A DNA stretch of 10,607 nt from WHSM01 sp050701695 (GTDB lineage Bacteria; Actinomycetota; Actinomycetes; Mycobacteriales; Micromonosporaceae). The notes under the pieces were generated by a model that did no database searches, was not told the origin of the DNA, and saw only the letters and a program-made list of their open reading frames with translations. The DNA is taken from positions 1-10,607 of the forward strand of contig JBOGDE010000201.1 in NCBI GenBank assembly GCA_050701695.1, given 5' to 3'. Position numbers and translations under genes: made by a program. This document shows positions 1 through 7,314 of this stretch, in pieces (within the stretch, counting starts at the first letter, position 1; each line of letters starts with the position of its first letter).

Positions 1-1734
1 CCCGACGCCGACGCGACCGTCGCGTCCCCGGCCACGCAGGCCCCGCCGCAACCAGCAGCGCCCGCACTGGCAAGCCCCCTGGCGGACCTGTGGCCACCCG
101 CCGGACTCGGTCTCGTCGGGCCCGGCGCCGAAGCCGCAGCCCGCGGCCTGCTCGTCTCAGCACTAGCCGCCGGCGCCGACGACGGGCCCGAAGAACGCGG
201 ACGCCTCGTCGTCGCCGCCACCACCCTCGCGACCCTGCTCGGCGCCGCCGCCGTGGACCTGCCGGCCAACCCGCGCCTGATCATCACCGACGACCTGCCC
301 GAGGCCCTCGCCGCATGCGAAGAGCAGGCACTGCACCGCAGCCGCGTCCTCTACACCCACGAGGTCGACAACGTCGCCGCACTCCGCGACGCCGACCCCT
401 TCGCCGACCCGCTGCCGCCGATGACGCTGCTCGCCGACGCCACCGCCCGCCACGAACGCGCCCGCATCGCCGCGCTACTCGCCCAGGGCCAGCGCCTGGA
501 CATCCACGGCGTCCTGCTCGGCGCCTGGCCCGAAGGTGACACCGTCACCGTCACCGACGACGGCGCCGTCGCCCCGGCCGACGCGCACCCCCGGCACGCC
601 GCCCACCCCGCCGACATCGGCCGCCTGAGCGTGCTCACCCCCGACGAAGCCGTCGACCTGCTGTCCACCTTCGCCGAAGCCCACACCGGCGAGCCGCACG
701 CCCCAGCCGCAGCGCCGCGACCAGCCCCGCAGCCGGGCGAGGAGCCCCCCGACGACGAAAGGACCACACCTGCGGGCGAACAACCGCCACCGCAACCAAA
801 GCCGGCCGCAGCGCCGGTCGATGAGGCGGCCCCCGACACCGCGCCGGATGCGACACCGACCACCGGCGAAACCGGCGCCCCCGACACCGCCGACACCCGC
901 GCCGCGTCGCCGGTCGACGCCGCGCCAGGGTCCGCTCCCCGCGTGGACCACAGCCACGACACCACAACGGGCGGCCCGGTGAGCGTGTCCGTCCTCGGCG
1001 AACCACACATCCACGGCGCCGGAACCACAACCGGACCGCTGCGCGCCAAGGCACGGGAACTGCTGGTCTACCTCGCCGCCGTCGGCGGCAAAGCCAGCCA
1101 GGACACCGTCCTGGAAGACCTGCTGCCCGACGCACCCGCCCGCAAAGCGCCCCACCGGCTACACACCTACGTCTACAACCTGCGCCGCCACCTCACCGCC
1201 GTCGGCGGCAAAGCCGCATACCTGCATCACCCCGGCCACCACTACGTCCTCAACACCGACACCCTCGAGGTCGACCTGTGGCAGATGCGCGACGCGCTCG
1301 CCGACGCCCAGACCGCGCAGAACCCGGACGCGAAAATCGCCGCGCTGCGCCACGCCATCAGCCTCTACCGCGGCCCACTGGCCGAAGGCTGTCACTACGA
1401 ATGGATCGAGCCACACCGCGAAGGCGCCCGGCAACAGGCCCTCAACGCCCACCTCGCCCTCGCCGACCTGATCGCCAGCGACCAGCCCGCCGAGGCACTC
1501 GCCCTGGCGCAGGCCGCGATCCACGTCGACCCCTACGCCGAGGCCGCGTACCGCCGCGCCATGTCCATCTACGCCGACCTCGGCGACCTCGACGCGATCC
1601 GGGCGCTGCGGCGCACCCTCACCCGCCGCATGGCCGAAATCGACGCCGAACCAGACGACGACACCCTCACCCTCGCAGACAGGCTCATCGTCGAACTGCA
1701 ACGCCGCCGCAAACCCCGCGACAAGGCATCATGA
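1..1734 (+). CDS. BTAD-domain transcriptional regulator, 5' end outside window
   Basis: The frame is open from base 1 to TGA at 1732-1734, giving the last 577 residues; the true start lies upstream. Residues about 1-235 form an alanine-rich region of mixed helix and strand with a conserved-looking core (around QGQRLDIHGVLLGAWP). A low-complexity Pro/Ala/Asp/Thr linker follows (about 235-325). Residues about 327-420 look like an OmpR/SARP-type winged helix (VSVLGEP, an LLVYLAA helix, LHTYVYNLRRHL). From about 422 (LEVDLWQMRDAL) to the end is a bacterial transcriptional activator (BTAD) domain with TPR-like helices. In actinomycetes, proteins of this architecture often have N-terminal membrane or LysM segments, which cannot be checked here. 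The likely role is DNA-binding regulation; the target is unknown. The gene ends 188 bases before the convergent yegP-like gene. The family call is confident; the function of the N-terminal half is not. Confidence 0.9.
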   Translation, partial: PDADATVASPATQAPPQPAAPALASPLADLWPPAGLGLVGPGAEAAARGLLVSALAAGADDGPEERGRLVVAATTLATLLGAAAVDLPANPRLIITDDLPEALAACEEQALHRSRVLYTHEVDNVAALRDADPFADPLPPMTLLADATARHERARIAALLAQGQRLDIHGVLLGAWPEGDTVTVTDDGAVAPADAHPRHAAHPADIGRLSVLTPDEAVDLLSTFAEAHTGEPHAPAAAPRPAPQPGEEPPDDERTTPAGEQPPPQPKPAAAPVDEAAPDTAPDATPTTGETGAPDTADTRAASPVDAAPGSAPRVDHSHDTTTGGPVSVSVLGEPHIHGAGTTTGPLRAKARELLVYLAAVGGKASQDTVLEDLLPDAPARKAPHRLHTYVYNLRRHLTAVGGKAAYLHHPGHHYVLNTDTLEVDLWQMRDALADAQTAQNPDAKIAALRHAISLYRGPLAEGCHYEWIEPHREGARQQALNAHLALADLIASDQPAEALALAQAAIHVDPYAEAAYRRAMSIYADLGDLDAIRALRRTLTRRMAEIDAEPDDDTLTLADRLIVELQRRRKPRDKAS

Positions 1735-1863
1735 CACTCCGACGCGCGACCTGCGCCGACCGGCCAGACACCGCAGCCGACGCCGCCGGGTCTCACCGGT
1801 CGCGCAAGTCTCGTGCACCACGCCCACATCGTCGTCACCGAGGCGCTGATCACTCGGCGTGAT

Positions 1864-1893
1864 ATCTGGTGGCGGCCCGAGGTGGTGCCAGAT
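1864..1893. terminator. Possible hairpin terminator between convergent genes
   Basis: A perfect 6-bp inverted repeat, ATCTGG at 1864-1869 and CCAGAT at 1888-1893, lies 28 bases beyond the stop of the minus-strand yegP-like gene and about 130 bases beyond the plus-strand regulator. There is no clear T tract on either side, so termination is only a suggestion from its position. Confidence 0.25.
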
Positions 1894-1921
1894 GGCCAAT
1901 GCGCCCAGGGGGGCGGTTTGC

Positions 1922-2101
1922 TCAGGTCAGGTCGTCGAGCGCCGCGTCAGGGGCGTTGCGCTTGACCGAGTCGATGCCGTTGAGGGCGCTCGCCTTCGAC
2001 TCGTACGCCTCACCCACGGCGATGACCTGGCCGTTGCTGGCCTTGAGCCGGAACCGGTACTTGCCCGCCTTGTCGGTGTACAGCTCGAACTTGCCGGCCA
2101 T
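1922..2101 (-). CDS. YegP family (DUF1508) small protein
   Basis: This 59-residue protein begins MAGKFELYTDKAGKYRFRLK and continues with NGQVIAVGEAYESKASALNGIDSVKRNAP. These are the hallmarks of the YegP/DUF1508 family: an F-x-L/I-Y-x-D strand, a Y-R-F/W-R-L-K-A-x-N-G-Q strand-turn, and an E-x-Y-x-S-K-x-x-x-x-x-G-I-x-S-V-K helix. E. coli YegP has two such repeats; a single repeat, as here, is common in actinomycetes. The ATG at 2099-2101 is preceded by GGGAGG with a 6-base spacer, which fixes the start. The stop is TGA at 1922-1924. The biochemical role of the family is not known to me. The gene stands alone between a convergent regulator and a gene-poor gap. Confidence 0.9.
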   Translation of the reverse strand: MAGKFELYTDKAGKYRFRLKASNGQVIAVGEAYESKASALNGIDSVKRNAPDAALDDLT

Positions 2102-2443
2102 TGAGGTCCTCCCGACCGCTCCGGGGAATGAGTGTGCACGCTGTTGACGCAGCGTTCACACGGCAGATCATGGCAGATCGCATGGCCAACCCGGTGTCGC
2201 CTTGCCGGCAAACGTCCAGCGGGCGCGCAGACGCGACCGTGACCACTGCGGGTCCACCGTCGGTTTCGGCGTCGTGCGGAGGGTGTGGATGATCAAGTGC
2301 GGGCGGAGTTTCCGTAGCCTGCCGCCGGTGGCGGGTGCGGCGGCGCAGGTCGGGTACGGGGAGTACACCTGCCCCGCCGCACCCCCGCATGCTAGACGCG
2401 GCCAGAGCCGGGTTCCAACCTCGAACCCTGGCCCCAGGTCCCG
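2102..2443. other. Gene-poor gap upstream of yegP-like gene and toxin remnant
   Basis: I see no convincing gene in this stretch. Overlapping open frames exist on both strands, but they are rich in Arg, Pro and Gly and have no good ribosome site. It must hold the yegP promoter (the gene reads leftward from 2101). It may also hold eroded upstream sequence of the toxin gene: the toxin frame is closed by TAG at 2393-2395, and nothing before about 2510 resembles a toxin domain. Confidence 0.4.
2407..2432. repeat. Stem-loop in the gap before the toxin remnant
   Basis: GGGTTC at 2410-2415 pairs perfectly with GAACCC at 2423-2428 around a 7-base loop. The stem extends by GCC (2407-2409) with GGC (2430-2432) if T2429 is bulged. 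Superficially it resembles a tRNA T arm, but the loop is not TTCRANY and no acceptor, D or anticodon arms fit. It could be a terminator relic or part of the eroded toxin gene. Confidence 0.4.
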
Positions 2444-2778
2444 ATGGGCCGGCACGGTTCGGCACACTCTGAGCGGATCCGTCGGACGTGGGTTCGGCGA
2501 CGGGGAGGAGCAGGGTTCCCTGATTTCAGCCCCCACGCCAAGCACACTGTAAAGATCCGGCAGCGGGGCAACCGAAGCTTCGGCCCCGGCGGCGACTTCG
2601 GCGACGCCAACGAGGCCGCCGGCTATCCCGCAACGCCCGGCATCCTGGCTACTCGTGGCACCACCGCCAGGACCGCTCTACGATGCTCCTCGTCCCACGC
2701 GATCTGCACGACGCCATCCGTCACACCAGCGGGGTGTCCGTGATCAAGAAGTTCAGAGTGAGGAACACCGATGAGTAG
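2444..2778 (+). pseudogene. Frameshifted C-terminal remnant of a WHH-family HNH nuclease toxin
   Basis: Two frames joined end to end give one recognisable domain. The first frame (codons from 2444) contains FPDFSPHAKHTVKI (from 2516), then GDFGDANEAAGYPATPG up to about 2641. The second frame resumes with PGYSWHHRQDRSTM (from 2644) and continues LLVPRDLHDAIRHTSGVSVIKK to TAG at 2776-2778. This order (PDFSPYA-like, G-D-F-x-x-A-N-x-A-A-G, G-Y-x-W-H-H, D-x-x-T-M-x-L-V-P-x-D-L-H-x-A-x-x-H-T-G-G) is that of the WHH subgroup of HNH/Endo VII nuclease toxins found at the C-terminus of polymorphic toxins. The W-H-H triplet is at 2656-2664. One missing base near 2643 separates the halves. No delivery or N-terminal domain is visible, so this is an orphan toxin tip or a degraded gene. 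The start at 2444 is only the first ATG. Its stop overlaps the immunity gene by 8 bases. Confidence 0.75.
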
Positions 2779-3232
2779 CAACATCACCGGGTCGGGTCCC
2801 GTTCTGGCCAACGAGGACCTGGATGCGTTCGAGCGGCGAACCGGACGGGTGATCCCTGCTCCGTACCGCGCGTTCCTCCTCCAGCACAACGGCGGATACC
2901 CCGACCCGTCCGACTTCCTGATCAAAGGCGACGGCCAGACGCCGGAGCTCATGGGGACCGTCGAGCAGTTCCTCGGGGTCGGCACCGACGACGAGTACGC
3001 CGAAATGGAGCGCTACCTGACCCTGTACAGGGACAGGATTCCCGGCGACTACTTCCCGATCGCGCAGGATCCCGGCGGCAACGTCATCTGCATGGCCACC
3101 GAAGGCACCGACGCCGGCAAGATCTACTTCTGGGACCATGAGGAAGAGGCCGAGGAGGGCCAGCCGGCAAGCCGGCAGAACCTGTACCTGGTCGCGTCCG
3201 GCTTGGAGGAGTTCCTGCAACACCTTCGGTAG
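2771..3232 (+). CDS. SUKH (SMI1/KNR4) family immunity protein
   Basis: The protein is 153 residues long and intact. It has the SUKH signature: an N-terminal helix (LDAFERRTGRVIPAPYRAFL, residues 17-36), the F-L-L-Q-H-N-G-G motif at 35-42, a strand region, and a core around residues 92-123 with GDYFPIAQDPGGNVIC followed by GKIYFWDHEEE. A C-terminal helix (GLEEFLQHLR) closes it. SUKH proteins are the commonest immunity proteins for nuclease toxins of polymorphic toxin and contact-dependent systems, where they bind and block the toxin in the cytoplasm. ATG at 2771 is preceded by GTGAGG with a short spacer and overlaps the stop of the WHH nuclease remnant by 8 bases, which supports toxin-immunity pairing and translational coupling. 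Immunity genes commonly outlive their toxins, as seems the case here. Confidence 0.92.
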   Translation: MSSNITGSGPVLANEDLDAFERRTGRVIPAPYRAFLLQHNGGYPDPSDFLIKGDGQTPELMGTVEQFLGVGTDDEYAEMERYLTLYRDRIPGDYFPIAQDPGGNVICMATEGTDAGKIYFWDHEEEAEEGQPASRQNLYLVASGLEEFLQHLR

Positions 3233-3454
3233 CCGTACCGCGGGACCCCTTTGGGGGCGACGGCCAGCCACAGCGTCATCGGGTCATGAACGAGTTCGCC
3301 TGCCTCGCCCGGGGACCTACCGGCAGTGCCGATCACACCGCCAGGCACAGGGCGTGGACATCACAGTGTGAACGGCCAGCCGTACCCATCTGCGTTGGGG
3401 CCCGTACGCCGATCGACGTCGACCGTGCGGGGAGACCCGCTGCGCTGTCAGCGG

Positions 3455-4018
3455 TCAACCAAGCCGCTCGAGCCACCGGCGCACCGTGTCGATGTGGGCG
3501 CGGGTCAGTCCGACATGCGGCGCGACTTCAACCAGCAGGGTGGGGTGTTCGTCGGCGGTGCGCTGCTTTGCCCATTCGAGGTCCCTGGGTCCGAGGACGT
3601 CGTCGAACCATGCGAACGGGCGGTTGGCGGCCCACTGGCGGATCGGGTCGAGTTTGGTGGACCAGCCGAACCGTACGGTGGCGCCGTAGGGGCCGATGTC
3701 GACGTTCGGCATGTCGTCGGGTAGTCCGAGGCGTGGCGCGATCCAGTTCGCCGCCTGCGGACCCCATGAGGTTGCCCAGGCCAGTTCGGCTCCGAGGGCG
3801 GCGAGTTCGGCCAGCCATGTCCCGTGTTGTGGGTTGAGCCAGATGTGTCCGTCGACCGTGGCGCCGTGCGGGCCTGGCCCGGTGTAGCGGTGGGTGTGGT
3901 ATCCGAGCTGCGTGAGGTGCGCGGCACCGAGATCGTCGTGCGGGTTGAGCACGCCGTCAACGTCGATGAAGACCACAGGTCGCGCCGCGCGCCCGTCTCG
4001 GGGCGCGGGCCGGGTCAT
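3455..4018 (-). CDS. HAD-fold hydrolase (HAD_SAK-like)
   Basis: The protein is 187 residues. Motif I is FIDVDGVLN with nucleophile D19 and acid/base D21. Motif II is the WATSWG segment (T83/S84), motif III the lysine of STKLDP (K122), and motif IV FDD (D139, D140). All catalytic positions of the haloacid dehalogenase superfamily are present, so it should be an active Mg-dependent phosphatase or phosphotransferase; the substrate is unknown. The layout (DVDGVLNP, HIWLNPQHGTWL, WATSW, KLDPI, FAWFDD, TLLVEV, GLTRAHI) fits the actinobacterial group related to the HAD domain of Swiss-army-knife RNA repair proteins; I make that assignment from memory of the family pattern. The start ATG at 4016-4018 overlaps the stop of the upstream Cys4 gene as ATGA, so the two are almost certainly co-translated. 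The next gene downstream is convergent. Confidence 0.88.
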   Translation of the reverse strand: MTRPAPRDGRAARPVVFIDVDGVLNPHDDLGAAHLTQLGYHTHRYTGPGPHGATVDGHIWLNPQHGTWLAELAALGAELAWATSWGPQAANWIAPRLGLPDDMPNVDIGPYGATVRFGWSTKLDPIRQWAANRPFAWFDDVLGPRDLEWAKQRTADEHPTLLVEVAPHVGLTRAHIDTVRRWLERLG

Positions 4019-4404
4019 GGGAGTGCTGCCGAGATCCGGCGCGGAGGGTCCCCGTCGTCGCCGGGTGGGTCGACTTCGGCGAAGCCCCACAGCCGCTGCA
4101 TGAGCTGCAGTGAGGTGGTGGAGTACCGGTCGTGGAAGCCGCGGCAGATCGCTGGTCTGGCGTCGGGGTGTTTGCCGTAGGGGAGGGTGTCGTGGCAGAC
4201 GGCGAAGGCCCCGTCCCTGCGGGCTTCGGTGGTGATCTTGTTGAGTTGCCCGGTGGCGAGGTGCATGGGGTTGCCGGGTCGGTAGATGCAGGTGTCGCAC
4301 TGGCGTGAGAGCAGTCGTGACTTGCCGAGATCGTGGTCGGCGACGCTGACCGGTTCGTCCGGGGTCTGGTCGGGAGCGTCGTCGTTGCTGGGCATGCGGT
4401 TCAT
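4015..4404 (-). CDS. Four-cysteine actinobacterial protein of unknown function
   Basis: The protein is 129 residues. An acidic, disordered N-terminus (to about 25) is followed by a cysteine-containing domain: C36-x2-C39 in CDTCIYRPGN, C70 in FAVCHDTL and C87 in AICRGFHDRY. The C-IYRPGN-MHL and C-GF-RY patterns recur in small actinomycete and phage/plasmid proteins I recognise only as a conserved family. Four cysteines in this layout suggest Zn or Fe-S binding, but no function is established. The start ATG at 4402-4404 has AAAGG 7 bases upstream; a second ATG at 4393-4395 is less well placed. The stop overlaps the HAD gene (ATGA). The same frame stays open rightward through the vWA gene by chance; that part is not coding for this protein. 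Confidence 0.8.
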   Translation of the reverse strand: MNRMPSNDDAPDQTPDEPVSVADHDLGKSRLLSRQCDTCIYRPGNPMHLATGQLNKITTEARRDGAFAVCHDTLPYGKHPDARPAICRGFHDRYSTTSLQLMQRLWGFAEVDPPGDDGDPPRRISAALP

Positions 4405-4475
4405 CCTGGTGCCTTTCTGCCTTGGTAGGGAACGACTACTTCTCTGCGTGCCGTCCAGCCAGGGCGTGTGTCGGG

Positions 4476-4509
4476 TGCCCCGGGCCGCTGCGGTGCAACG
4501 GCCCGGGCA
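4476..4509 (-). terminator. Hairpin after the MoxR-vWA operon
   Basis: CGGGCCG (4481-4487) pairs with CGGCCCG (4499-4505), and TGCC (4476-4479) with GGCA (4506-4509) around one bulged C, giving an 11-bp GC-rich stem with an 11-base loop. It starts 8 bases past the vWA stop codon. There is no T tract, as is usual for actinomycete hairpin terminators. It separates the vWA gene from the Cys4-HAD pair. Confidence 0.55.
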
Positions 4510-4517
4510 GGTGGCGG

Positions 4518-6222
4518 TCAGGGGTGGGGTCGAAGCGCCGCGGTGGCGGCGTCGGCGATGTGCCGGCCGAGCCGGTCGGGTTGGGTGAGGGTGATGACCC
4601 GTGCACCGGTCAGTGGTGCCGCGTTGGGTGGGGTGATCCACAGCAGGCCGCAGCCGTTGCGTGCGAGCCGGTCGAGGCGGGTTTGCGCGGGGGCGCGGTC
4701 GGCGTCGGGTAGGTGGCCGTCGGAGATGATGACCAGCAGCCGGGCGGCGTGCCCGGTGGCGGAGAGGCCGAGTTCGTGGTCGAGCGCGTCGACGGCGACG
4801 CAGAATCCGGCGGTGTCGGGTTCCAGGTCGAAGATGGGTACGTGGCCGGGTCGTTGGCCTGCCCGGGTGACGGCTTGGACCTTGGCGCCGAAGGTGACGG
4901 TGGCGGTGGTGGCGTCGCTGATCCAGGTGGTGGCCTTGGCGGTGGTCCATGCGGCTGAGGCGGCGGGTTTGAGGAACCTGCCCATGGACACCGACACGTC
5001 CAGGCAGATCCCGACGCGTAGCGGCGGCTGCGGTATGTGGCGTCGGGTGCTCTGCCGCCACGGTTGGGTGGTGGGTCGCATCCCGAGGGACCGTTGCACC
5101 TGTTCGGTCATGGCCTGGCGGGTGTCCAGCCGCCCAGGCGGGGCCGGTGAGTGGTGCACGGTGGTGACCCGTTCGCGGTAGCTGGCCGCACGCAGCGCCG
5201 CCGCGAGCCGCCGCGCCCCGTTCGGCGGGGGTGGCTTCCCGCGATCGGTGTGCCGCCGCGACGTGGCGCCGTGCCGGGAAGACCTTCCCGGCTGCGGCCT
5301 GTGTCTGTTCGCGGTGGCGGGCCTCGGCGTCGCGGTGGGTGTCGCGTCGCCGTCGGGCGTGGTGGATGCGGGTGGCGTCGGCGACGTCGCCGGCGGTGTC
5401 GCGGCTGATCACGACGATGACACCTTCGGCGGCGGCACGCACCGCACCGGCTCCGGTGCCACCGGCCTGGGGTGGTGCCGCGGTGGGTGGAATGTTGAGG
5501 GTCCGGCACCAGCGGCGACCCCATTCCAGCATCGCGGCGGCGTCGTGGTCGGCGGTGCGCTGTGCCCGTCGCCACAGTCGGGTGAGTTTGCGTAGGCGTT
5601 TGCGGCCGATGACCTTGGTGACGGCTTCGCGTACCGCCCGGGTTTCGGTGGGGTTGAGGACGCTGGTGTCGACGCGGGCGAGTAGGAGCGCGGCGGCGGC
5701 GCCTGCGGTCCAGGTGCTGTCGGCGGGTGGGATGTCGTCGAGGATGAGTTTGGTGACCGCGGCGCGCAGCCACCGTCTGTCTTCGGGTCGGCGCCGCAGT
5801 TGGGCGGTTTCGGCGCGGGTTTCTTCCAGGAGCGCGGCGGCGTGGCTGGCGGCGGGTTCGGTCGGGTTGCCGAAGCCCCAGCGGCTGTGCGCGGCGTGGG
5901 CGGCTTCGTGCACGAGCGCGCCCCACGCCACCGGGTACAGCTCCCGGGCGCCCGGGTCGTGGGGGTTGATGGTGGCCGGGTCGACGCCGAGGAGGTTGCC
6001 GTCGATTTCGATGCTGGCGGTGGCCGGTGTGTAGCAGGCCGGTGAGCCGCGGCCGGCGCCGGGTGCGACGGTGACGGTCAGGTCGTCGCGGCCGGCGAGG
6101 GCGGGCACCTGGGCGGTGAACGCCTCGGAGATCGCCCGCCACGCGGCGGGCAGCGCCGCCGGCCGGCGTTGGCTGCGGCGGCGGATGTGGCGGCTTACGG
6201 CGGTTGTGGTGGTGGCGTTCAC
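4518..6222 (-). pseudogene. Zincin-like/von Willebrand A protein, split by a +1 frameshift
   Basis: With one extra base removed, this reads as a 567-residue protein. Residues 1-335 hold a zincin-like domain with H105-E-A-A-H109 and a downstream LLEETRAE helix (about 131-138) that could supply a third metal ligand. After the lesion come a charged helix (ARRLAAALRAASYRER) and a vWA domain with a MIDAS motif DVSVS beginning at about D408, the strand LLVIISDG, and a C-terminal alpha/beta end. Such vWA proteins with DUF2201-like metallopeptidase regions work with MoxR AAA+ ATPases as metal- or cofactor-insertion chaperones; the client here is unknown. The GTG start at 6220-6222 has GGGAGG 5 bases upstream and overlaps the ATPase stop (GTGA). 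The extra base is in CCCC at 5216-5219. As written, translation would run out of frame into the Cys4 frame, giving a 735-residue chimera ending at 4015. A sequencing error cannot be excluded. Confidence 0.85.
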
Positions 6223-7314
6223 AGCTGCCTCCCGAGGGACAGGGCGGGGATGGTGCGGCCGAGGTGGGTGGTGAGGATCTGCGCGACGACGTCGCGGTCC
6301 TCGACGGGTGCCACGCCGAGCAGGTTCGCCGCGGCGGCCTCGGCGCCGAGGGCGGTTTCGATGCGCCGCGCGGCGAGCAGTTCCCGCAGTTGCGGCGCCC
6401 AGGTGATCTCCCCGGTTTCGGCGCGCGCGGCGAGGTCGCGGGCGGCGCGGACGATGCGCGGGTCGACGCCGATGCGGCGGGCGAGGTCGTAGTCGGTGGA
6501 CACGTGGATCTGGGCGGAGAACCGGGAGGCGAGGGCGTCGGTGAGTACCGCGCCGTGGACCCCGGGATTGTGACCGGCGACGACGTAGAACCCGGGCTTG
6601 GCCTGTACTGCCTTCCCGCCGTGGGCCTTGACGGTGACCTGGCGGCGTCCGTCCATCGCCGGGTACACCACGGCGAGGACCTTCGGGGAGATGAGGGTGG
6701 CGTCGTCGATGAACAGGCAGCGGCCTTCGGCCATCGCATTGACCAGGGGCCCGTCGATGAACTCGTAGCGGCCGTCTGCGGTGGGCACGTAGTCGCCGAG
6801 CAGGTCCCCGACGGTGGTGTCACCGTCGCCGGCGACGGTGATCAGTTCGTCGCCGAACGCGGCTTCGACCAGTCAGGTTTTGCCGGTGCCGGGCGGCCCG
6901 TAGAGCAGTGCGGGGATCTCGGCGGTGCGTAGGTCGCGCAGCACCTGCACGTCGGGGCGGCCGGCGAGCTCGCGCGGGTAGTAGTGCTGCCCGTTGGGCC
7001 GCGTGACTGGCCCTGTGGCCGCGCGTGTCGGCGCCGCCGACGCCGACGCGGGGTTCGGGGTAGGGGTGTGGGCTGCCGCGCGCCAGCGGCGGCGCCGGCC
7101 GGTGTGTTCGGTGGCGGCGTGGCCGAGTTCGGTGAGCCGCTTGAGCGCGCCCTTGCACCGCGCCGGTGGACCGGTCGCCGAGGGCGCGGGAGATCTCACC
7201 GACGCTCCACGCCCGGGTGGGGTCGCCGGTGAGCACGGCGAGGACCTGTTCGCGCAGCTTGCCGGGGCGCAGCACGGGCAGGCCGGTCTTGCCGACCCTG
7301 GTTGGCGTGGTCAC
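6219..7314 (-). pseudogene. Winged-helix plus MoxR-type AAA+ ATPase, frameshift and nonsense codon
   Basis: With the two lesions repaired this is a 364-residue protein. The N-terminus (GTG at 7312-7314, start MTTPTRVGKTGLPVLRPG) is a winged helix, LREQVLAVLTG...WSVGEISRALGDRSTGAV, continuing KGALKRLTELGHA. After a low-complexity linker comes YYPRELAGRPDV, then the ATPase: Walker A GPPGTGKT, Walker B LFIDD (from CLFIDDATLISPKVLAVV), sensor 1 VVAGHNPG and an SRFS arginine-finger region. MoxR ATPases remodel protein complexes with vWA partners, which is exactly the next gene (GTGA overlap). Lesion one is an extra base at 7155 between GTG and AAG inside the winged helix. Lesion two is TGA at 6873-6875 directly after Walker A, in the otherwise continuous frame. 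The start codon overlaps the upstream small gene's stop. An N-terminal DNA-binding-like domain on a MoxR ATPase is uncommon. Confidence 0.85.

Noticed and set aside
351..1155. Long open frames on the minus strand within the regulator gene.
   Set aside because: They are Gly/Val/Arg-rich mirror frames caused by high GC at third codon positions; the plus-strand frame has clear domains.
1731..1862. A 43-codon frame overlapping the regulator stop as ATGA.
   Set aside because: The product is Arg/His/Ala-rich with no recognisable motif, and there is no ribosome site beyond the chance overlap. It looks like a shadow continuing from another frame.
2405..2435. Possible tRNA T arm or tRNA fragment (attachment site) at the GGGTTC...GAACCC stem.
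   Set aside because: The loop does not match TTCRANY in either direction, and no other tRNA arms can be drawn around it.
4015..6222. A single 735-residue open frame joining the HEAAH domain to the Cys4 domain.
   Set aside because: Its middle is the wrong-frame reading of the vWA coding region; the true vWA domain lies in another frame. The Cys4 gene has its own ribosome site and start at 4404.
5108..6823. A 571-residue open frame over the ATPase-vWA junction.
   Set aside because: Its sequence is dominated by Arg, Pro and Ser with no domain, while the conserved motifs lie in the other two frames.
6790..6876. Selenocysteine at the TGA after Walker A.
   Set aside because: Selenocysteine has no known role next to a P-loop, and I could not identify a bacterial SECIS hairpin immediately downstream by eye.
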